Assembly: GCF_042453785.1 (NCBI RefSeq)
Contig: NC_091670.1
Span: 40,807,501-40,871,500 of the forward strand
Origin: Malus domestica
Lineage: Eukaryota > Streptophyta > Magnoliopsida > Rosales > Rosaceae
Reading direction: 5' to 3'
DNA length: 64,000 bases
Shown here: positions 42,912 through 54,126 of the stretch, in pieces
How positions within the stretch are numbered: the stretch's first letter is position 1
Layout: each line of letters starts with the position of its first letter
Program-made: the position numbers and the translations under genes
Notes under the pieces: generated by a model
Seen by the model: the letters and a program-made list of their open reading frames with translations, nothing else
Told to the model about the DNA's origin: nothing
Databases searched by the model: none

Positions 42912-45062
42912 TCACTTGACTAGCACCATTTTTCCAGCATGGTTTTCGAGCTCATAGAATTGTGTTCCCAAGCCGAGATGAGTCATCAGTAGCCAAGTGA
43001 AAGTCAGAAGTTCTCCACCCCTACTTGGTTGCTGAGCATGTACAATTGGTCTACATTTGATGGAAGCATAGGACAACAATTCCACCCACACTCCGCTCAT
43101 TAGCTCCCACTTGTCGCCGTCCAAATTTTCAAGCTGTTCTGCTAGGAAACATGCATCAAACAACACAGATTTGCTTTTACTTCCCTTCACAGCTGCTGAT
43201 CTGAATTTGGCCCTCAGGGCGGTGATCCTGTCGCAGGCGTTTTGATGATCGGATATTGAGTGCTTGGAAAAGAACCTCTTTGCCTCTGCACGAGTGTCCT
43301 GAAAGACTATATGCCAATTTCCCAAGAATGGGGCCATCATCTTGTGCTGCATCACCAGAAGATAAAACATATAATCCGAAAGTATTTTGCAGATTTTTCG
43401 TCTTCCGTCAGCATCTTCCAAGGGTTTTGCAAAGCATTTTGCAAAGCAGAGTTCTTTCACAGTTTTTGCAAAGCAGATTTTTCGTCTTCCGTCAGCATCT
43501 TCCAAGGGTTTTGCAGAGCATTTTGCAAAGCAGAGTTCTGTTGCAATGTGCCACAGAAGAACACTTTCTGCATACTGATACTCCTTTACACTCCAGTTGA
43601 GTTTCTTGTAGCCTGAAGACCGCTGGAGAGCCCAGTCACCTCTTTGTAAGCATGCCTCCATGTTGGTTCTTCTGTTGTTTGCATCCAAAGATTTTATCCT
43701 CAGCTGCTTGAACACGAAGCCCTTGAGCTCATCCGTGAATTCCTCAGAGGAAGAAAATAATGAAACTTTTATTTTGTCTAGGATTCCTCTAACACGCACA
43801 CAAGCTCCAATAGCGAACACGCATTCTGGACGCTCATCCAGGCAATTCCTTATCATATTATACTGGGACACCGATCCAGACCACCTTCGTCTTTTCAATA
43901 TCCATGCAGGGATATAACATTGGCTCCAGATGTTTCTTAAGGCAATGATGGTCCAGTCAGAGAAAATGAGCTTCAACAACACAGATAGTGTGTCGAGGAC
44001 TATGGCTCCAACAAGCAATGCATAAGTAAGAACAATGTCAAACTTACCATACTCATGTTTCTTAAACTCATCTTTTTCGGCTGAAGCGAACAACATCAAG
44101 GCACCGATGGTAGAACAGAAGGTAATTAAGCGGAGCAAGTAGCCAATTTGGTGTCGCGCCACAAATACCTTGGTATGGAGAACCTCATACATGAAGCTGA
44201 GCTCATATTCTATCAGTTGAAAAGCACTGACGGGAGTTCTTTCGAGAAAAAAATATCGACTGCGCTCCCTATCATTGAAGCTCAGAAGGAACCCAACAAT
44301 GAGTCCTTTGAAGCTTTCGAAGAAGTGGTATGATTCCTGCAATAACCCCATGTCATCTAAAGATTCTTGAGAAACTCCATCAACATTGGGGTTTTCTCTA
44401 TGATTAATCCCTTTCCCAATGTGAAATGGCCTTGTTGGCGACGGCATGTCTACCTTGACTGACCTCATTGTAGTAAATATCTCGACGGTCTCTTCATAGT
44501 CAGGACCTGGTTCTGGATTTGGCAGTACAGTCTCTCCAAAATGGTCCAAGCTTGCAAGGTACAGACAACATGTTCTCTCCCCAAACTTGATAGTACCGGC
44601 AACAAACACTAGGATCGTCGGGATCCAAAGCTTGTTTTCGACAAGTGTCAAATAGAAACTATACGCAGCTGCCAGGACTTGTAGGATGAGTTGAAGCAAG
44701 TGCCTGAGCCAGAACTCATTGTCCTCCAGAGCAAAAGAAGTAATCGTATCGGGGCCACCAAGATGCACCAAAAGAAATGAAGCCCAGAATGCTAAAAGGT
44801 CTTCATTATGTCCAGAGTCACAAGTCCCAGACAGGCTTTTGGAGATTACCCCAATGGAAACAGCAGCAACCCAGTCGGAGAGCAAGTACGCCGACCAGAT
44901 CAACCCTAGGAGCAACATGCTTCTGCATTGTTGCCTGAACGGCGCGGAAAGCGTTAGAAAAACTTGAATAGCAAGGCTCAAGAGAATGCATCCCCTCAGA
45001 TTCCATACATCCCATACCTTCATCAGCTCTTTGGGTATGGGTAGCTGCATAGTTTTCACCAT
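42912..45062 (-). CDS. DUF4220/DUF594 membrane protein
   Basis: Single exon, 716 aa from ATG 45062; the frame is open further upstream but without an ATG. Several membrane segments lie at about 22-42, 47-70, 88-104, 120-142 and 146-160, with two more near 330-400. The DUF4220 signature 'HLGGPDTITSFALEDNEFWL' follows the third. The C-terminal DUF594 part is 'KSVLFDACFLAEQLENLDGD', then 'KWELMSGVWVELLSYAS' and 'THLGLGTQFYELE'. The family is plant-specific and of unknown function, often in expanded clusters. An 84-bp in-frame tandem duplication (from about 43389 and 43473 onward) repeats 28 residues with 'AKPLEDADGRRKIC', so this copy is longer than the norm there. Identification of the family is firm; nothing can be said about substrate or partner. 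Confidence 0.88.
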   Translation of the reverse strand: MVKTMQLPIPKELMKVWDVWNLRGCILLSLAIQVFLTLSAPFRQQCRSMLLLGLIWSAYLLSDWVAAVSIGVISKSLSGTCDSGHNEDLLAFWASFLLVHLGGPDTITSFALEDNEFWLRHLLQLILQVLAAAYSFYLTLVENKLWIPTILVFVAGTIKFGERTCCLYLASLDHFGETVLPNPEPGPDYEETVEIFTTMRSVKVDMPSPTRPFHIGKGINHRENPNVDGVSQESLDDMGLLQESYHFFESFKGLIVGFLLSFNDRERSRYFFLERTPVSAFQLIEYELSFMYEVLHTKVFVARHQIGYLLRLITFCSTIGALMLFASAEKDEFKKHEYGKFDIVLTYALLVGAIVLDTLSVLLKLIFSDWTIIALRNIWSQCYIPAWILKRRRWSGSVSQYNMIRNCLDERPECVFAIGACVRVRGILDKIKVSLFSSSEEFTDELKGFVFKQLRIKSLDANNRRTNMEACLQRGDWALQRSSGYKKLNWSVKEYQYAESVLLWHIATELCFAKCSAKPLEDADGRRKICFAKTVKELCFAKCFAKPLEDADGRRKICKILSDYMFYLLVMQHKMMAPFLGNWHIVFQDTRAEAKRFFSKHSISDHQNACDRITALRAKFRSAAVKGSKSKSVLFDACFLAEQLENLDGDKWELMSGVWVELLSYASIKCRPIVHAQQPSRGGELLTFTWLLMTHLGLGTQFYELENHAGKMVLVK
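43389..43556. repeat. 84-bp tandem duplication in the DUF4220 gene
   Basis: 'gcagatttttcgtcttccgt' starts at 43389 and at 43473, and the two units are almost identical. The length is a multiple of three, so the frame is kept. Confidence 0.9.
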
Positions 45063-45366
45063 ATTTCCTCCTGTAATTAATCTCCTCCAAGTGCATAAAA
45101 CTTGAAGCTTAATTTGCAGTGTGTGATAGGAAAGAAAGCTTTGTCGTCTTTCTTGAGTGCGCGACTTTCTCTCTCTAGATTGACTTAAAAAGAGACATTG
45201 GGTCACAATGGTGGAACCAATTAGGTGGAAATTTCACACTCGTTTTTGTTTTTGGTGATGGTACGCTAATTATATATTAACACCAACTTTGAATATTCTA
45301 TTCAACTTCCCAGTTTTTGAGCTGCAACCACTGGGAAGTTGGGTTCAGCAGCTTCAGCATTGTGGA
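45063..45366 (-). promoter_or_regulatory. Upstream region of the DUF4220 gene
   Basis: 5' flank with a CT/GA-rich leader near 45150-45190. No clear TATA element could be assigned. Confidence 0.35.
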
Positions 45367-45543
45367 TTGAGAGAAATTTTTCGTTGTGACTAGAACACTG
45401 GTGGTACATCACGTATTTTTATATAAGTGGTGAGAAATTTTATTTTTCAATTATTAACTTTTTAACACACATATCTCACAATTTCTATCGTGAAATGTGA
45501 TGTACCACTTCATATTTTGGTCACACTGAAAAATCTAATCTCT
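45367..45543. mobile_element. Foldback MITE, family of 12883-13054
   Basis: 'GAGAGAAATTTTTCGTTGTG' on the left and 'GGTCACACTGAAAAATC' on the right are inverted. The core has the same 'acacatat' hinge region as the copy at 12883. Confidence 0.65.
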
Positions 45544-45653
45544 CCTGAATTCAGATCCTTCAACCATGCATTCATGTATCGTGTCTTTTGTACAGTCTCA
45601 TCTTTTACCAGGAAGCCCATGAGACGACTGACTCAAAGCACGATTTGGGACCC

Positions 45654-45776
45654 CAGTAGAGGCCGCCCATTATTCAGTCTTTGTTTGTACCATATGTGAT
45701 GGAAATAAGTCACACAGTAGAGGCCGCCCATTATTCAGTCTTTGTCTGTACCATATGTGATGGAAATAAGCCATTG
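45654..45776. repeat. 61-bp tandem duplication
   Basis: 'agtagaggccgcccattatt' and the following 40 bp occur twice head to tail with few differences. Confidence 0.75.
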
Positions 45777-45876
45777 GCTGACCATAAAGTTTTCGACGTG
45801 TTGGGAACACAATTCGATATATCAAATGTTATAATACAAGTGATTGAAATTTAAAATTTTTCAGTGTATCAGAAAC

Positions 45877-45984
45877 ACTTGGGAGCAGCCTCTCCATAAA
45901 TGGGGGTAAGGCTAGCCGACATTCACCTCTCCCAAACCCTGCGTAAAGTGGAAGCCTTGTGCACTGGGTACGACCTTTTTTTTT
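45877..45984 (+). mobile_element. Au-type SINE, 5'-truncated
   Basis: Contains 'gggagcagcctctccataaa' through 'gcactgggtacgacc' and a T-run. 'atcagaaacac' flanks it on both sides (about 45868-45878 and 45985-45995), giving an 11-bp duplication. It sits inside an older foldback MITE (about 45850-46115). Confidence 0.82.
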
Positions 45985-46356
45985 ATCAGAAACACAACAT
46001 GGTACATCAAATGTCGCAATACAAGTGATTGAATTTTTTTTCTTTCCAAATACTCAACCACTTGCATTATAACACTTAGCATACCAGTAAAGTATTTCCA
46101 ACACACTAAAAATCTCTCTGGCTAACCCCATAACAAGTTAAGGGGAGCTTTCTACTCCTTGGAGTAGAAACCCCCTTGCTTAAGGACTCTGTCACCACCA
46201 CAACAGCGATCAACAACGTAAGATGTTAAGTATGTTGTGTATTATGCTAAATCAGCATGATTGTAGTGATGTGTTGGCATTGCTGACTAGAACAAACAAG
46301 ATTTAATTAGAATTGTTGGTTGTTAGGAGGTTGTTAGGGAGTGAATTAGAGAGGAA

Positions 46357-46754
46357 GTTTGGCACGGTCCGATCCCGATATTCCCCAAATATCAGGATAG
46401 GCACATGCTGGCCAACACCCGAGGGTGACGAAAGCCATTTATTGAGTGCAAAAGCTAAAAACAAGGGATAGATAAAACTTATAAATATAAGGGAATAAAT
46501 AATGTGCATTTAAGGAACGTGTTCAGAGCATACAACTAACTAGACCACTAAAAAAATAATATAAAATTGAATGAATAAAAAAATGGGTCCCACACCAAAA
46601 GGACTCGAAGATGCCGATGCGGAAGTGCCTTGACGTCGGGATTGTATGCCTCAATTCTAAGCCCTGAAGGGGGCGCAAAACAAACATGAGTGGATCAATT
46701 TGATATATAAATAGTAAAACAGTTATCAACGTACTAACTCCCAGGTTTTATGAA

Positions 46755-46789
<35 letters not shown>

Positions 46790-49469
46790 TGATAAACATA
46801 AGTTTTCCGAAACCTAGCATGTCGTGCAATGTCTCAAACCATAACTTGTATATATAATAATCACTAGTGAATTGTCCGATAACCCCCAGGCCCCATGCCG
46901 GCTCCCCATCTCTAAGCAGACAGTCAGAGGAAAATACACTTCAGGTCCCATGCCGGCTCCCCGTCCCTATGCTAATAGTCAAAGGAAACACTCTCCAGAC
47001 CTTATGCCAACACCAAACCGTGGCTCGGGACAGACCGGAATCTATCCCAACGTCCCATAGCAGAAATGACCACTAGGTAAGTACAAAACCATTGAACATA
47101 TATATATTGAAAAACAACTTCATAGTATAAAGTCATCAATCATCTATACTATAAAGAGGTGAAAAGCAACTTCATAGTATAAAGTCATCCATCATCTATA
47201 CTATAAAGAGGTGTTCGAAACATGTTCTAAATATCATATCGTCATCCATTAGATATTTTATAAGAACATGGGTTATAGGAAAAATAGTAGTAATTCAATC
47301 TAGTCTTAGTAAACATGTTATCTCAAAGCGTTTCATAGAACATAATTATTAAATCATGCTTTTCATGTATGCATTTCTACTATCAAAACATGCATTTTTA
47401 GAAGGGGTCCTTTCACAGTACTTAGCCGCCAAAGAGCGACGCAAACTAGCAATCACGAAAACATCACAAATATTGCCCCTAAGCACATAAATGGTCCAAT
47501 TAATAAAACTCTATTATAACAATTGAATTTGGGAAAACGGACGTTAGAAACGGATTCAGAACGTCAAATTACCCTAAGAAGAATCCCAGATAAATTCTGT
47601 AAAAGTCAATAGAATATTCCTAGAATATTCCCTGATGAAATATTCTCTAACAGAATATTCCCCAAAAAGGATTTGGATAGGTTACGGTTTAGGTCTAGGT
47701 GGTTTAGGTTTAGGTTTAGGATAAAGGGTTAATGGGTTTAGGCTAATGGGTTAGGGAATTAGGTTGATAAAAGGCCTAAGGTAAATACTTGGGTTTAGGG
47801 TTTTTAAACTAAAATGATTTAGGGCTTTAGGGAATTGGGTTTAGGAGTTTTAAGGGAATGGGGTTTAAGGACCCGGCCCCAAGGCCAAGGGCCTAAGGTG
47901 AAACGGCCCGAATGCCTTAAGCCTTTAAAGGCTTGTGTTTTTTTAAAGGAATGGCCCAAAGGGCTTTTTACATTAAAATAATAAATAAAATAAATAATAA
48001 AATTGAAATGGGTTTTGGGTTGGGCTTGGCAGGAAAGGCCCAAAGGGCCTGGGTTTTGGTGGGTCGCCGGATCCAAGGAAGAAGAAGGCCGAAATTCGGC
48101 CGAAAAGTTCTCTAACTTTATACGCTCATAACTTTGTTAATACTAAACGAAATCAAGTGATTCAAAAACGAAAATTTTAGCCCACGAAGAGCCGAAGAGA
48201 ATGGTACCTCGTACGATGTCTAACTCGCCATGGTTTGGCCGGAAAAAACCTCGAAAGCAGTCAGACTCTCGGAAACTAAGTAAGATTCAAATGGATATAA
48301 CTTCTTCAATACCTAACCAAATTGGGTGAAATAAAAAGGAAAGTTGTAGTATTTAGCGAGTCGAAGAGATTGATACCTTGCACGCCGTCCAACTAGTCAT
48401 AGTTTGGCAGGAAATTGTCTCGAAATTCGGCTGAGTCGTTGGGGGAGACTTGGGTGTTCTCTGGGTGTCCCGGAGCTTCGTCGAGACGGGGGAGAGAGAG
48501 AAGAAAGTTCCAGAGGTGATGGTGGTGTCATAGCTAGGTGGTTATGGTGGTGGGTGTGTGTGTGTGCAGTGGCGGATCCAGGATTTTAGTATAGGGTGGT
48601 CCTAACTTCTCAAACCCGAATCAGACCATGATACCAAATCCACTATTTTTTTCCTCGTGCAACCATGGCAGCAAGGAGAGAAAGGTGGTGTGAGTCGCGA
48701 CCTATAAATGGGTAGGTGCAGGCATCCTTCCATGGCAAAGAGAGGGTTGGATTATGAGTGGGCAAGGCTGGGTTCGACGGAAGATGTTTTGGCGGAAGGG
48801 AGGGCTTAGCGGAGGAGAGGTTTTTGCAGACGAGATTCGCGGCAGACAGTAACATAAGCTTAGGAGGAGAGGGTGGCTGTTTGGTTATGGGTGCAGTGTT
48901 AGAGTTGGTTGTTTGGTTATAGATTTAGAGAGAGTTTTGGTTGACATGTGTCTTTTATTTATTGGTGGTCAGTAAAACATTACAGTGACTAGTCAGTGTC
49001 TAAATATTGTCCTTTTTTTAATGGTTTGGCTCAAAACGGTCTCGTTTTGGCCAAGTAATTTGAAAGAAAAAGTCATCTTCTTTCTCCTTCTGTTTTGCAG
49101 AAGGTGCTCGGCAGCCATGGCTGCTCTTCTCCTCCTCCACAACCCAGATTTGGGTGTTCCTTGAAGGTTTTTATAGCCACTTTTCTGAGCCTTTGGGTGG
49201 TCCTGGGACCACCTTGGTTCCTTAATAGATCTGCCACTGTGTGTGTGGGTGTTCACGGTGATAGAGAGGGAGAGAGATGAGTGAGTTTTGAGAGAGAGAA
49301 TGGAGTGCGTAGAGAAAGAGAGAAGAGAGAAGAAAGAAGAAGGGGTCACGGGGGACAAAATCAAGGGGTGGGCCTCTTGGGCACACCAATTAAGACCCAA
49401 AAATAATTTTAAAAACAAGATAATCTCAAACTTATTGAAAATACAATTTAAATTAGAGGTAGGTGTAAC
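46357..49469. mobile_element. Solo LTR of Ty3/Gypsy type with nested hAT element
   Basis: Related to 35412-37215 over long blocks ('ggtgacgaaagccattt', 'gggggcgcaaaacaaac', 'ataacccccaggccccatgc'). Ends are TGGCAC and GGTGTAACA, with flanks 'aagtt' and 'aagct'. It is longer than the other copy because of insertions, chiefly the hAT element at 48567-49239, and local tandem duplications (a 58-bp unit repeated at 47107-47220). The (TA)n run at 46756-46790 is inside it. Confidence 0.68.
48567..49239. mobile_element. Non-autonomous hAT element, 8-bp TSD
   Basis: The ends 'CAGTGGCGGATCCAGG' and 'GATCTGCCACTG' are inverted and match the hAT terminal type. 'tgtgtgtg' flanks both sides, though the target is a GT microsatellite, so the duplication is only consistent, not proof. 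673 bp, no transposase. Confidence 0.75.
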
Positions 49470-49862
49470 AAAGCTACCTAGTTAGAAAGGAAAGTTGTTG
49501 TTATAATTGTTGGTATTGTAACAAGAAATACATCCTTCATTGTTACATTGAGTAAGAAGCAGAGTGTGGGTTGTATCAAAGTCATTAAGTGAAATCCCGC
49601 TTCTGGATTTCACTAGTGTAAATTAAGTATTATGTATTAGTAAGATTTTAAATTATTTCAAGAATTTATATGAGTTTTATTAAATTTTAATTTTAATTAA
49701 ACTAATTACGTTTTTTAAATTTTGATCAATAATCGTTAAAAATTTGTAGGCCTTACGATGTCACATTAAGTACAATTGGACATAGCTCAATCTTACGAGC
49801 GCATAGGCGAAAATCGTTCGTGAATTGGAATTGAAACGAAGAAATTAAAGGCTTTATAAATA

Positions 49863-50010
49863 GGGGTGTGCTATCCACACACCCCATTTTACTTCTCACA
49901 CACCTCTTGATAATTTCTATTCGTTGATCTTCTTCAATTCATCCGATCCGACGGTCAAAAATTAAAAAGGTGTGTAAGAAGTAAAATAGGGTGTGTGGAT
50001 ATCACACCCC
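49863..50010. mobile_element. Short foldback MITE, 8-bp TSD
   Basis: The ends 'GGGGTGTGCTATCCACACAC' and 'GTGTGGATATCACACCCC' are inverted. 'tataaata' flanks at 49855-49862 and 50011-50018. Confidence 0.8.
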
Positions 50011-50096
50011 TATAAATAAAATTTAGAAAAGGGGGAGAGGGTGCCAATCAGAAAAGGAAGAAAGGAGGGGAAAGGAGGGAAGGGAGAAGGAAATAA

Positions 50097-50306
50097 CCGG
50101 CCAAGATCGTTCGCTCTGCAATGGCCTGCAGTATACGAGAGCAATTCCACCCATACTTCACTCATCAGATCCCATTTCTTATCTTTCATCTTCTTCAACT
50201 CTTTGGCCAAGTTACACGCATCAAACAACACGGATTTACTTGCATCTCCTTTGACAGCAGCAGGTTTAACTTCGGATCCCCATTTGCAGGAAACGTCGGA
50301 AAACAC
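50097..50306 (-). pseudogene. DUF594 fragment, paralogue of 42912-45062
   Basis: The minus strand encodes 'KSVLFDACNLAKELKKMKDK', then 'KWDLMSEVWVELLSYTAG', clearly similar to the C-terminus of the DUF4220 gene 5 kb away. It lacks the N-terminal membrane part and the final 'FTWLLMTHLGL' block, so it is a remnant. A minus-strand frame further upstream (50266-50481) may be an earlier piece, but I cannot align it. Confidence 0.75.
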
Positions 50307-50626
50307 AAGGAACGAAGACTGTTGGTATAGAGAAGCAGAAAATCCCTGAAAGCCATGCTTTTGCTTTCAGTAAAATAGCTCGCTTTGTTTTGAAAATGCA
50401 AGTCATTTTTTGGGAAGGTGGGGTTCCAGTGATGATCTCAGAGAAGAGAAGGGTCAAGTTTCCATCGGAATCTGCAGACATTTTTTGTGAAAACTGTTAG
50501 TGGGTGTTTTGATCTCAGTTTCAGACTCTCAACTGTCATCAATCCAACGGCAGCTGGAGGATACCGTTGCCTGTGTTTGCTCAAGATAACCTATAATATA
50601 TATGGAAATAGCAATATGACAACAAA

Positions 50627-50700
50627 GCTTTCATAGCTCAGTTGGTTAGAGCACCCGTTTAGTAAGCGGGAGGTCTTGAGTTCAACTCTCAATGAAAGCA
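50627..50700 (+). tRNA. tRNA-Thr (AGT)
   Basis: A full 74-nt cloverleaf. The acceptor GCTTTCA pairs with TGAAAGC, followed by discriminator A. The D-arm is GCTC/GAGC. The anticodon stem CCCGT/GCGGG holds loop TTAGTAA with anticodon AGT, and the T-arm is TTGAG/CTCAA with TTCAACT. A T-run (TTTTTT) about 10 bp downstream fits Pol III termination. No intron and no encoded CCA, as expected in a nuclear gene. Confidence 0.95.
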
Positions 50701-50996
50701 AATTCCAATGTTTTTTGCTCTTTTTTTATGTCTAGCTGCTTGCTGGGCTACATTAAAGCAAACTGAAGTTTGTAATGTGTCTCATGTTAACAATATACTA
50801 ATTAATCTAATCTAAACCATGAAAAGGTGGATTCGAACCTGGTGATTATTTAACTTTTACTTACACATATGCATGACACAATTAATACAGTCAGAGCAAA
50901 AGAACAAACAGTTGACTGCTGTACTTAAGCATCCAAATACACAAGACATTACGATTTCCGCTTATTCAAAGTTCAAACACTTTTAATTAATCTAAC

Positions 50997-52040
50997 TCAT
51001 CCTGTTTTATCGATTAAACTGACCCAGTAATCACTGGTGACATGATTAATGTAGGAATCACATGGAAATATAGGCTCTTGCTGCCACACTTGAGAATCCA
51101 AACTTTGAAGCTCACCAAATGTGACATCAGATGCACAAACACTTTGCTCTGCAATCTGGCCTTTTTGATCGTCGAATTCCCAAACGGGAAAGTATACGCT
51201 CGATGAAGCTGAACAAGTTGCCTCCGACTTTAATGATGCTACCTTCGTAGCTTCATCAACAAGAAAGAGTTGTCCAGCTTCAGATAACTTGTTCTTGCTG
51301 GCTTCCTTGTCACCGGACCCTTTTGCTTCTTCGTGTACTGATTCAATCCCCGCCTTGAAGCGTTTTTTCATGTGGGTGTGCCAGTAATTCTTAATCTCAT
51401 TGTCCGTTCTTCCGGGAAGCCTTGCTGCAATAGCAGACCATCTAGAAAGATAACAAACAAAAAATCTTTTAGGAAACTTGTCAGTTTCTTATGAAGCTGC
51501 AGAAGTTGCTTAAAAACGACGAATTATGCGTAAGGTCCGTTTGATAACCATTCTGTTTTCTTTCGTGTTGGTTAGATTTAAGTCCTTACCGGTTTCCTAT
51601 TGCTTGATGCAACTCAAGTATGGTTTCCACTTCGTCTTTGCCGAAGTTCCCACGCTTAATATCCGGCCTTAGGTAATTCACCCAACGAAGTCTACAACTC
51701 TTCCCGGACCTGGCCAGACCTAAAACAAATGCAGAAGAAGAGTAGTCAGTTCGTTAAAAACGCTCGTGGTTGTCTGAAAGCTCTTTGTACCTTTCTAAAA
51801 GCAATCCCAAACGAGCGAGTACCCAATGATCAATGAAAATTTTGCTCAAATACGCATAAATATAGATAGAAAGATTAAGAAACTTCAAATTTGCTTCCTA
51901 CCAGCTGGTTTAGGCATCCGACTCCAATTCCAAATTCCATATCTTTGAATGTAAGCTACCAACTTGTGATCCTCCTCAGGACTCCATGGACCCTTCTTCA
52001 CAGCTACCGTCTTCTCACACCGCTGAGTCCTTTTCGCCAT
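50997..52040 (-). CDS. R2R3-MYB transcription factor
   Basis: Three exons (51902-52040, 51590-51719, 50997-51441) give 237 aa with GT-AG introns at the two usual R2R3-MYB positions. R2 spans about 16-66 with W19, W39 and W59 ('[20 protein letters not shown]', '[13 protein letters not shown]'). R3 spans about 69-117 with F72, W91 and W110 ('[14 protein letters not shown]', '[15 protein letters not shown]'). It binds DNA in the nucleus through helix 3 of each repeat. The bHLH-interaction signature of R3 is not seen. The C-terminal half is acidic and ends '[12 protein letters not shown]'. The overall look is that of stress/phenylpropanoid-type MYBs such as MYB13/14/15, but the subgroup is a guess. 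Confidence 0.92.
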
Positions 52041-52314
52041 CTTCTATCTCCGATTCAGTGAGTTCTCTGCCGCCTCCGTACCCAATGTGCTTACGGTGTC
52101 GCACCGGGCAGACTGTTAGCGAGTGTGGATCATCTTAGGACAACAGAGTATGGCAAAGATCGAGGGGAAGAGGTATGCATAAAAGTATTTATGTAATCAA
52201 TGTATCATATCGGTTAATTTGATATAAACAATACAAATAGCAAAGTCAATCATGTCATGATGATGTTGATCACACAATAAGTCGTACGTGTAAAAGGACG
52301 AGTATTTATAATTG

Positions 52315-52439
52315 GAGAAGAGATCCTCTTTGGATATTTTAAGGGGTCAAAGCAGGTGGGACATTGGATGAAAATTCAAAGGTCCGGATCACTTGGTCCG
52401 GTGACCTTGGTGGAAGAGATCTGAAGAGGATATCTTCTC
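52315..52439. mobile_element. MULE-type MITE, short copy
   Basis: 'GAGAAGAGATCCTCTTTGG' and 'AGAGGATATCTTCTC' are inverted ends. Flanks 'ttataattg' and 'atataattc' are similar. Confidence 0.5.
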
Positions 52440-52837
52440 ATATAATTCAACACTCGTTAGCTTACTTTTAGTAAAGATCGTATTTACTTCATATTACAAT
52501 TTGACACGTCTGCAAAAATAACTCATTAAGAACGCTCTAATTTTTTTATAAGACGATATTCTCAAATACTCTAGTGTACGATAAAATGGATTCAAACTTA
52601 AGGGTAATGGAGTAAACATATTGTCCTGGTCAATTGATGTAACCATGTTCCAAACAATACCATGACCTTTGCAGTTTTTTGAAGACCATGTAATATTTCA
52701 GTTTAGTTTTTAAGATGGAATACTGGTCAAAATTGTTGAGCTTTAAATTTCTTCAAGCATCTTTACATTTACATTTTGTACAAGATGACAACACAGTCCA
52801 TCAAGTTTGAACTTCATATGTGAGTCCAATGAAAGGG

Positions 52838-53036
52838 ATTGAGATCCTCTTCGGATCTCACATTTCAGAACTTGCAGATCGAACAATTCAAAGCATTCAA
52901 TTTAAATTATACGGTCTCTATTAGCCAAGCTCATTGGTCTACCTGAGAAACAATCTCTCTCCAACGTTTGGGTATCTCTCCATCTCTTGAATGCCTCAGA
53001 TTGGACAGTTCGTAGGTTCCAGAGAGAATCTCAAAA
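52838..53036. mobile_element. MULE-type MITE, about 199 bp
   Basis: Starts 'attgagatcctcttcggatc' and ends 'gagagaatctcaaa'. It is the same type as 1956-2153, with which it shares 'gatcgaacaattc'. The flanks are only weakly similar. Confidence 0.5.
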
Positions 53037-53833
53037 CTAATTAAAGCACCGGGATTTTGATTACTACTTGCAAATAATCAACGTTAATACTATTCTAATA
53101 CTATTTTAGTCTTACTAATATTATATAATACATTCTCTGCGTCCAAATTGTGTATAAGCTGGAGATCAAGAGGATGATCTATCATGATTCATGATGCTGC
53201 TGGCTTAATCAAATTAGGATTAATTAATCATTTGAGTAAGACTTTAGTGGCCATTAATTGATGACTAATTTCAACTTATTTGGATTGTGTATCACATGCT
53301 GCTATTGTTATGATTTTTTTCTCAATGTCCTTGATTAATTAATCATGTGATTATGCAGTATGGAGGACTAAGAGCATTCATGCACTCGATATCCCGAGTT
53401 CAATTTTCCTCTCAACTCGATATCTCAAGTTCATTTTTTTCTTTCCTTCAATATCGCTTGTATTGGGAAACATTAGCATCCACCATCAACTTCCTTGTAT
53501 GCCATTTCTACTTTTTTATAGTTAGATACGCCTTCAATAGAACCGTCAATTTTTTGGGTTTCCTCTTGAGTTATATTTCAACAATTAGAACCGTCAAATT
53601 TTCCGTTATTTGAAACGTCTTTTTGAGTCTGCTCCAAGTTATATTTCACTGATTAGAACCGTCAATTTTCAAGTCCTCCATTTTGATATCACAATCACAT
53701 CTTTAGTACATAAAAGTGGTTCAATTTGGAACAAGAATATATGTAATAAACAACATTACAACAAGCAAATCCAGAGAATGGGGGATCAATCTAAGAAACC
53801 CCAGCACATGTATGTACAATTACATTTTCACCA

Positions 53834-54106
53834 TTATCCACCTGGATCAATGAAATCTTCTTCATAACGTAATTTACACCTTCCGCAGCTGAAAACATAG
53901 CAATTACAAGGTGGAGCAGGAATTTCAAGCAGCTCTACTTCACGATGGCGACCGCGGCACTCATGAATGTTAAACGTTTGCCTTCCCGATGGCACGACAT
54001 AACAATCCTTCTCGCGGAGGAAATCAAATGGAAAGTCCGATTTCCAATCATAGCTGTGGCCACTTTCTGGAACGGCAAATGCCCAGCTTATTAAACTCGT
54101 GGATGT
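53834..54106 (-). other. Orphan Cys-rich open frame, no start codon
   Basis: A 90-codon open frame without ATG. It reads 'WKSDFPFDFLREKDCYVVPS', then 'FNIHECRGRHREVELLEIP', then 'PCNCYVFSCGRCKLRYEEDF', and stops. Coding-like composition and paired cysteines suggest a true exon or an exon relic. It lies on the same strand just downstream of the PLAC8 gene's last exon, so it could be a 3'-UTR passenger, a separate gene's last exon, or a pseudogene. I do not recognise the family. Confidence 0.4.
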
Positions 54107-54126
54107 TCACAAGAATCTGTACTTTT

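Larger units (their letters stand above)
52041..53833. other. Spacer with two MITEs
   Basis: MYB upstream region, then two MULE-type MITEs (52315-52439 and 52838-53036) listed separately. 53347-53867 holds only AT-rich DNA with a short repeated 'gttatatttca(a/c)' phrase. Confidence 0.45.

Noticed and set aside
48993-49418. 141-codon minus-strand ORF
   Set aside because: Runs from the flanking LTR into the hAT element and is low-complexity Ser/His/Thr-rich.
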